Assembly: GCA_038213005.1 (NCBI GenBank)
Contig: JBBQTU010000067.1
Span: 1 to 17,353, forward strand
Source of the DNA: JBBQTU01 sp038213005
GTDB lineage: Bacteria > Planctomycetota > Phycisphaerae > Tepidisphaerales > Tepidisphaeraceae
Direction of reading: 5' to 3'
DNA length: 17,353 bases
The first letter of the stretch is position 1; every line of letters starts with the position of its first letter. The position numbers and the translations under genes were made by a program. Below, piece by piece: positions 13,646 to 17,353 of the stretch. The notes beneath the pieces were generated by a model. The model was given only the letters and a program-made list of their open reading frames with translations, was not told the DNA's origin and made no database searches.

Positions 13646-13685
13646 CGTGTACTCCCTGCTGCTGAAACTCGCCGGTTTCGCCGGC

Positions 13686-15923
13686 TCAGACGGCCGCCCC
13701 GGCTGTTGTCAGCACGGTTTGCCCGGTGGCGGCGTTGCCGTCATCGCTGACGACATCCAGGTCGCGGGCGGAGGACTCGATCACATACACATGCCAAGCC
13801 GCGATCTCATGGCGGTCGCCTTTACGCGTGCTGCCGTCCTGCAGGTCGCGAACGTCGGTCGCATTGGTGAGGCCGATCTGCATATCCGCAAACGCCCAGA
13901 GCACGGACCGATCGCCCAGGCGGTAGATGACCCCTGCTTCGCCTGGCAACACCTCACGCTCGTGCATCAGTGGCTCGGCCTCGCTAAACATTCGCAGCCA
14001 GGCGAATTGCTTATCGCTGGGTGTGTCCAAGGGGCTCTCCTTGCCCCCGATGCGCCAACTGAGCTGGCCATTGTCGCATCGCCAGGCCAACTGCCAGATC
14101 ATCCGATACGCCAGCCCTTTGAAGAATATTGCATCCGGATCACAGCCCAGGTCGGCCAGCGCTGCGGGGTCGAAAGTGCCCAGGCAGTTGCCCCACAGGG
14201 GCAAAGACCGGGTCATCTCCAGCGGAGACGGCCCGGAACGGTTGATGCCGAACAGGCCCAGATCCTCGCCACTGTATTCGTAGCCAATCGCCTGCATCCT
14301 GGCGATCATTGAAAGGTGGGCGGGGTATTGCGACAGGATCGACGACGGGGCGTCGACGGCGGGGCGGTACTTGCCCAGCAGCGCCATCTGGTCGGGCGTC
14401 GCACCTTGCTGGTGGGCGCGCGTGTTGGCGATCCAGTGGAATTTGTCACTGGTCATGTTGAAGCTGCTATCCAGGAAGATGCCGCCCAAGCCGATGCGAT
14501 CGTGGGCATCCTTCCAACATGCGATCCAGTGATCCATCATCACCGAATCTCGAAGGTTCACCTGGGCAAAAACCGGCGTGTAGTGGTCGGCTTCAATCGC
14601 ATTGGAAGCGTTCCGCACGAACGGATCCTTCGAGCGGTCCAGCACTTCCTGGATCGAGCCTTTCCTGGGTATCTTATTCAGTCGCGGTGCGGGATCGCCG
14701 TTGGGCTCCCACTGCTTCAGTCCAAAGGTTGATAGCGCCGTGTTGCCCCACATGTGCACGCGGATGCCGCAGGCGGCCGCCTCCTTGCAGAACGCGGCCA
14801 TATTGTCCTCGCCCACGCTCTGGGCGATTTTCCAGTCAACGGTGCAGCACATGTTGCCGACACCGAAGGTGTTCATGTTGTTCTCAAAGTGGTTGGGCGT
14901 GTATAGGGTCTTCACGCCCGCGGCGGCCAGTTTCGGCAGGCCTTCTTTGCGATAGCGCACCAGGTCGGCGTTGCCCCATTCCTCGATCACGCCATAGCTG
15001 GTTGCCCGCTCCTCACGGATGCCGGCCTTGCGGTGCAGCGTCTTTGAAACCAGGTCGCGGGTCGCCTCGTAGAGGTTCAGCGCCTCAACGTGATCCAGCC
15101 CACCCTCAACCCACAGCACCTCCACAGGCGAGGTCGCAAACTCATTGCCCAAGTCGCCGCAGTGTTCGTGCATGTGGACAATGACATCATCCCCACGCTG
15201 CTTCTCAAACAGCGAGCGGATGTGTGCCGGGTCGGTCGCCCAGGTGATGAGGGTTCCCTTTGGATTCGCCGTCATCGAGAAGCCCTGAAGCGTTGTCTGC
15301 CACGGCAGGAACTGAAATATATTCGGGTTGACCGCCGAGGGCAGATACCACTCGGTGGAGTAGAACGTGTCGGCCGACTCAAACGTCTTGATGGCGGGCG
15401 AGAATGCGTTACGCAGCCAGATGGTGTTGCCAGGGGCGGCGCCGCCGGGTTCCCATGTTCCGCGGTCAACGATCCGGTAGATCGGGATGTCTTTGCTGTG
15501 GTAGGTGTAGCGATAGCTGAACCCGGTCGCCTTTCGGCCGGCGAATGTCCGCTCCACGGGTCGCAGTTCCATCCGCAGCACGGTGCCCTCGGCGGGCGCG
15601 GCCGGACGAGACCAGTCGGCCGTGTTGTGCCGCGCGCGAACGGTGTGCAGCATCCACTCCATCTGCCCGCCATCGCGGCGTGAGGCGCCAAATTCAAGGG
15701 CCACCCCGCCGTCTGGCAATGTCTGCTGCGAGGTCAGCCGGTAGTCAAACAGTTCAACGCCCCATGGGTTGCGGATATGCACGAACATCGGCCGCTGGCC
15801 GCCGCGCACCGGCGTGTTGCCGATGTGGATCTCGCCAAACCCATCAAAACAAGGGGTGTCCGGGAGAGCGAAAGTTGCGTTACCAATGCGGATTACAGCG
15901 TCGTGGCTAAGTTTCGGGGGCAT
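13686..15923 (-). CDS. Putative glycosidase-like protein (GH31/GH36-like layout)
   Basis: A 745-residue protein without a signal peptide, so probably cytoplasmic. The layout is a beta-rich N-terminal ~290 residues, an alpha/beta barrel-like region at ~305-620 and a beta-rich C-terminal ~100, resembling the retaining alpha-glycosidase families GH31 and GH36. The strand end GGIFLDSSF (D485) would be a candidate nucleophile and YSGEDLG (E553/D554) a candidate acid/base. I cannot assign a numbered family; it may be one of the unclassified barrel proteins of planctomycetes. The ATG at 15923 has AAGG nine bases upstream. It leads a minus-strand cluster with the CBM9-HEAT gene and faces away from a GntR/LacI-type regulator. 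Substrate unknown. Confidence 0.62.
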   Translation of the reverse strand: MPPKLSHDAVIRIGNATFALPDTPCFDGFGEIHIGNTPVRGGQRPMFVHIRNPWGVELFDYRLTSQQTLPDGGVALEFGASRRDGGQMEWMLHTVRARHNTADWSRPAAPAEGTVLRMELRPVERTFAGRKATGFSYRYTYHSKDIPIYRIVDRGTWEPGGAAPGNTIWLRNAFSPAIKTFESADTFYSTEWYLPSAVNPNIFQFLPWQTTLQGFSMTANPKGTLITWATDPAHIRSLFEKQRGDDVIVHMHEHCGDLGNEFATSPVEVLWVEGGLDHVEALNLYEATRDLVSKTLHRKAGIREERATSYGVIEEWGNADLVRYRKEGLPKLAAAGVKTLYTPNHFENNMNTFGVGNMCCTVDWKIAQSVGEDNMAAFCKEAAACGIRVHMWGNTALSTFGLKQWEPNGDPAPRLNKIPRKGSIQEVLDRSKDPFVRNASNAIEADHYTPVFAQVNLRDSVMMDHWIACWKDAHDRIGLGGIFLDSSFNMTSDKFHWIANTRAHQQGATPDQMALLGKYRPAVDAPSSILSQYPAHLSMIARMQAIGYEYSGEDLGLFGINRSGPSPLEMTRSLPLWGNCLGTFDPAALADLGCDPDAIFFKGLAYRMIWQLAWRCDNGQLSWRIGGKESPLDTPSDKQFAWLRMFSEAEPLMHEREVLPGEAGVIYRLGDRSVLWAFADMQIGLTNATDVRDLQDGSTRKGDRHEIAAWHVYVIESSARDLDVVSDDGNAATGQTVLTTAGAAV

Positions 15924-16009
15924 GGTCAGTTACCTTGCGAACTCTTGGAAGTTCGCCGTTATGGGTCAAAACTAATAATCGTCTCTCCATTTGGCTAGCA
16001 GCCGGGGAG

Positions 16010-16067
16010 ACAGTCGATCGCCCAAACATACACAGGTGTGGGCCAAAACACAATATAAATCGACTGT
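16010..16067. promoter_or_regulatory. Candidate regulator binding sites in the divergent promoter
   Basis: ACAGTCGAT (16010-16018) recurs as its exact reverse complement ATCGACTGT (16059-16067), 40 bases apart, in the A/T-richer gap between the divergent glycosidase-like and regulator genes. A TATAAA at 16054-16059 touches the right arm. The placement suits paired operator sites for the adjacent regulator, but a spacing of about 49 bases between centres is not helix-phase proof. Confidence 0.4.
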
Positions 16068-16160
16068 GAAGAAAAAATGGAAGGAATTTACTTGCGACAG
16101 GAAGCGAAGCAGGATAATTTGACCCAGCGACAATCAGATCTTTTTTCGGAGACCATCCTG

Positions 16161-17318
16161 GTGAGCACGGCAACCGCGAAGTTCGAGATAAAGAATGAAG
16201 CTCCGCGGGCTCGTGCGCTGCGGGCTGTTCGTCAGTGGATCGCCGATGGCGTGCTCGCCCCGGGCGAGACCCTGCCGCCTGAGCGCGATATTTCCGCCAA
16301 ACTTGGTGTCGGCTTGGGGACGGTTCAGCGGGTTCTCAAGTTGCTTGAGGACGAGGGCGCGGTCGTCAAACACGGTGGCCGGACCCGAACGGTGGGGCAA
16401 GCCCAGCCCGAGCGACAGAGCGTCCTCAGCGACTCGGTGGTCGTTTTGGATGACTGGGCCGATCCATTTCCCCGCTTGCGTGCTCCGGGCTGGTCGCTTT
16501 TCATCACAGTGGGCGTGCTTCGATCGCTCGGTGAGATGGGTCTGCACGCGGTGGTCTCGCAGCCCAAGGGCATCGGCGAGGGGCACTTGGATCGCCTCCT
16601 GGCATCGGCTCCCATGGGCCTGGTGGTTCCTGAGGTCGACACTTGGGGCGGCGATCCCGCCACTCTGGCGCGGCAGGGTCACGCCGCAGGTGTTCCGGTC
16701 GTTGTCTTCGGTGATGAGCCCGGCTGCGAGCCGTTTGATCGCGTCGAGCCCAACCATGAAACCGGGGCTTACGAATTGACCCGCTGGCTGTTGGCCCGAG
16801 GCAAGAAGCACATCCGCCAGATCTGGCCCTTCTCTTGGGAAAAGCCTTGGGTCAAAAGGCGGCGGATCGGCTATGAGCGCGCGATGCGCGAGGCCGGCCT
16901 TGAGCCCCTCCCAGCCATACGTAGCGAGGAGCCCCACTACGCGACCCAGGATTCCAGCCTTGTGTTTCGCAGTCAGGCACAGGCAACCGCTGGGGCCTTG
17001 GCGCCGTTTATCCTTGGTGCTAGCCCCACGGATGCCCTGATGGCGGTGAATGACGGAGCCGCCGCCGCCGTCAGTGCCGCAATCCGCCTGCTGGGCAAGA
17101 CCCCCAATGTCGATATCGAGATCGTGGGCTATGACGATTTCTGGGAGGAATCTCCCGACCGCCAATATGAGCCGGCCGGCCCGCTGGCAACTGTGGACAA
17201 GAACAATCTGGAATGCGGCCGGCAGCTTGTGTCGTTGCTGCTCGAGCGGATCGAGAAGAAACTCCCGTCCGAGCCGCAGTTGAGGTTTGTGAAGCCGACG
17301 CTACGGGTGCTCGTGTGA
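16161..17318 (+). CDS. GntR-type DNA-binding, LacI-type ligand-binding regulator (AraR-like)
   Basis: A one-component sugar-responsive repressor. The N-terminus has a GntR winged helix: RAVRQWIADGVLAPGETLPP, then ERDISAKLGVGLGTVQRVLKLL and EDEGAV. The remaining ~280 residues form a periplasmic-binding-protein-like effector domain of the LacI/GalR kind, with VVVFGDEPG, HETGAYELTRWLL, GYERAMREAGL and EIVGYDDF as landmarks. That arrangement matches AraR-type regulators. I chose GTG 16161 (385 residues) because GGAG at 16148-16151 lies nine bases upstream and the DNA before it has intergenic composition; the frame is open to ATG 16077 (413 residues), which has only a weak A-rich leader. It is divergent from the glycosidase-like gene and probably controls that cluster and itself. 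The inducer is unknown. Confidence 0.87.
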   Translation: MSTATAKFEIKNEAPRARALRAVRQWIADGVLAPGETLPPERDISAKLGVGLGTVQRVLKLLEDEGAVVKHGGRTRTVGQAQPERQSVLSDSVVVLDDWADPFPRLRAPGWSLFITVGVLRSLGEMGLHAVVSQPKGIGEGHLDRLLASAPMGLVVPEVDTWGGDPATLARQGHAAGVPVVVFGDEPGCEPFDRVEPNHETGAYELTRWLLARGKKHIRQIWPFSWEKPWVKRRRIGYERAMREAGLEPLPAIRSEEPHYATQDSSLVFRSQAQATAGALAPFILGASPTDALMAVNDGAAAAVSAAIRLLGKTPNVDIEIVGYDDFWEESPDRQYEPAGPLATVDKNNLECGRQLVSLLLERIEKKLPSEPQLRFVKPTLRVLV

Positions 17319-17353
17319 GTGCCTGTACGTCCAGAATAGTCGTTGGCGACTGC

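Noticed and set aside
12833..13750. Long plus-strand frames across the CBM9-HEAT and glycosidase-like genes
   Set aside because: They lie antisense to genes with recognisable domains and signals; the GC-rich third codon positions keep the opposite frame open.

Overview
The window is GC-rich and most consistent with a Planctomycetota bacterium of the Phycisphaerae kind, probably from a metagenome. The clues are indirect: split YeeE/YedE plus multi-rhodanese genes, a CBM9-HEAT secreted protein, a URO-D-like gene in a sugar locus, a one-piece tmRNA whose tag ends in MAA, and dispersed 'CCCAGGG' palindromes. No marker gene is present, so the taxonomy is inference.

Layout. (1) 1-1524: an IS4-family insertion sequence with 18-bp perfect terminal inverted repeats; its left end coincides with base 1, so the window probably begins at an assembly break in a repeat. 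(2) 1603-1740: the last ~45 codons of a catalase-peroxidase (katG), a gene remnant beside the IS. (3) 1868-6411: a tightly packed three-gene sulfur operon: an exported metallo-beta-lactamase-fold persulfide-dioxygenase-like protein with three rhodanese modules, the N-half of a split YeeE/YedE thiosulfate/sulfur transporter, and the C-half fused to three more rhodanese modules. (4) 6730-8481: a 583-residue protein I do not recognise. (5) 8482-9164: gene-free repeat-rich DNA with a degenerate group II intron 3' end (domain V/VI-like), an inverted ~60-bp duplication and short hairpins. (6) 9165-10250: an orphan beta-class DNA methyltransferase on the minus strand. (7) 10251-11034: a perfect 18-bp palindrome, a dispersed palindromic repeat, then the tmRNA gene ssrA with its promoter and a strong terminator. 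(8) 11061-15923, minus strand: a probable carbohydrate-use cluster of a 745-residue glycosidase-like protein, a secreted CBM9-like/HEAT protein and a URO-D-superfamily protein. A divergent GntR/LacI (AraR-type) regulator at 16161-17318 is the likely controller.

The most interesting system is the sulfur operon. Six rhodanese-like modules lie on two proteins, three on each. Exactly one module per protein keeps an active-site cysteine. The positive-inside rule places the transporter's rhodanese tail in the periplasm, where the signal peptide also sends the dioxygenase. The simplest reading is a periplasmic sulfane-sulfur relay that oxidises part of the sulfur and passes part to a membrane channel. 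This is inference from domain content, not a demonstrated pathway.
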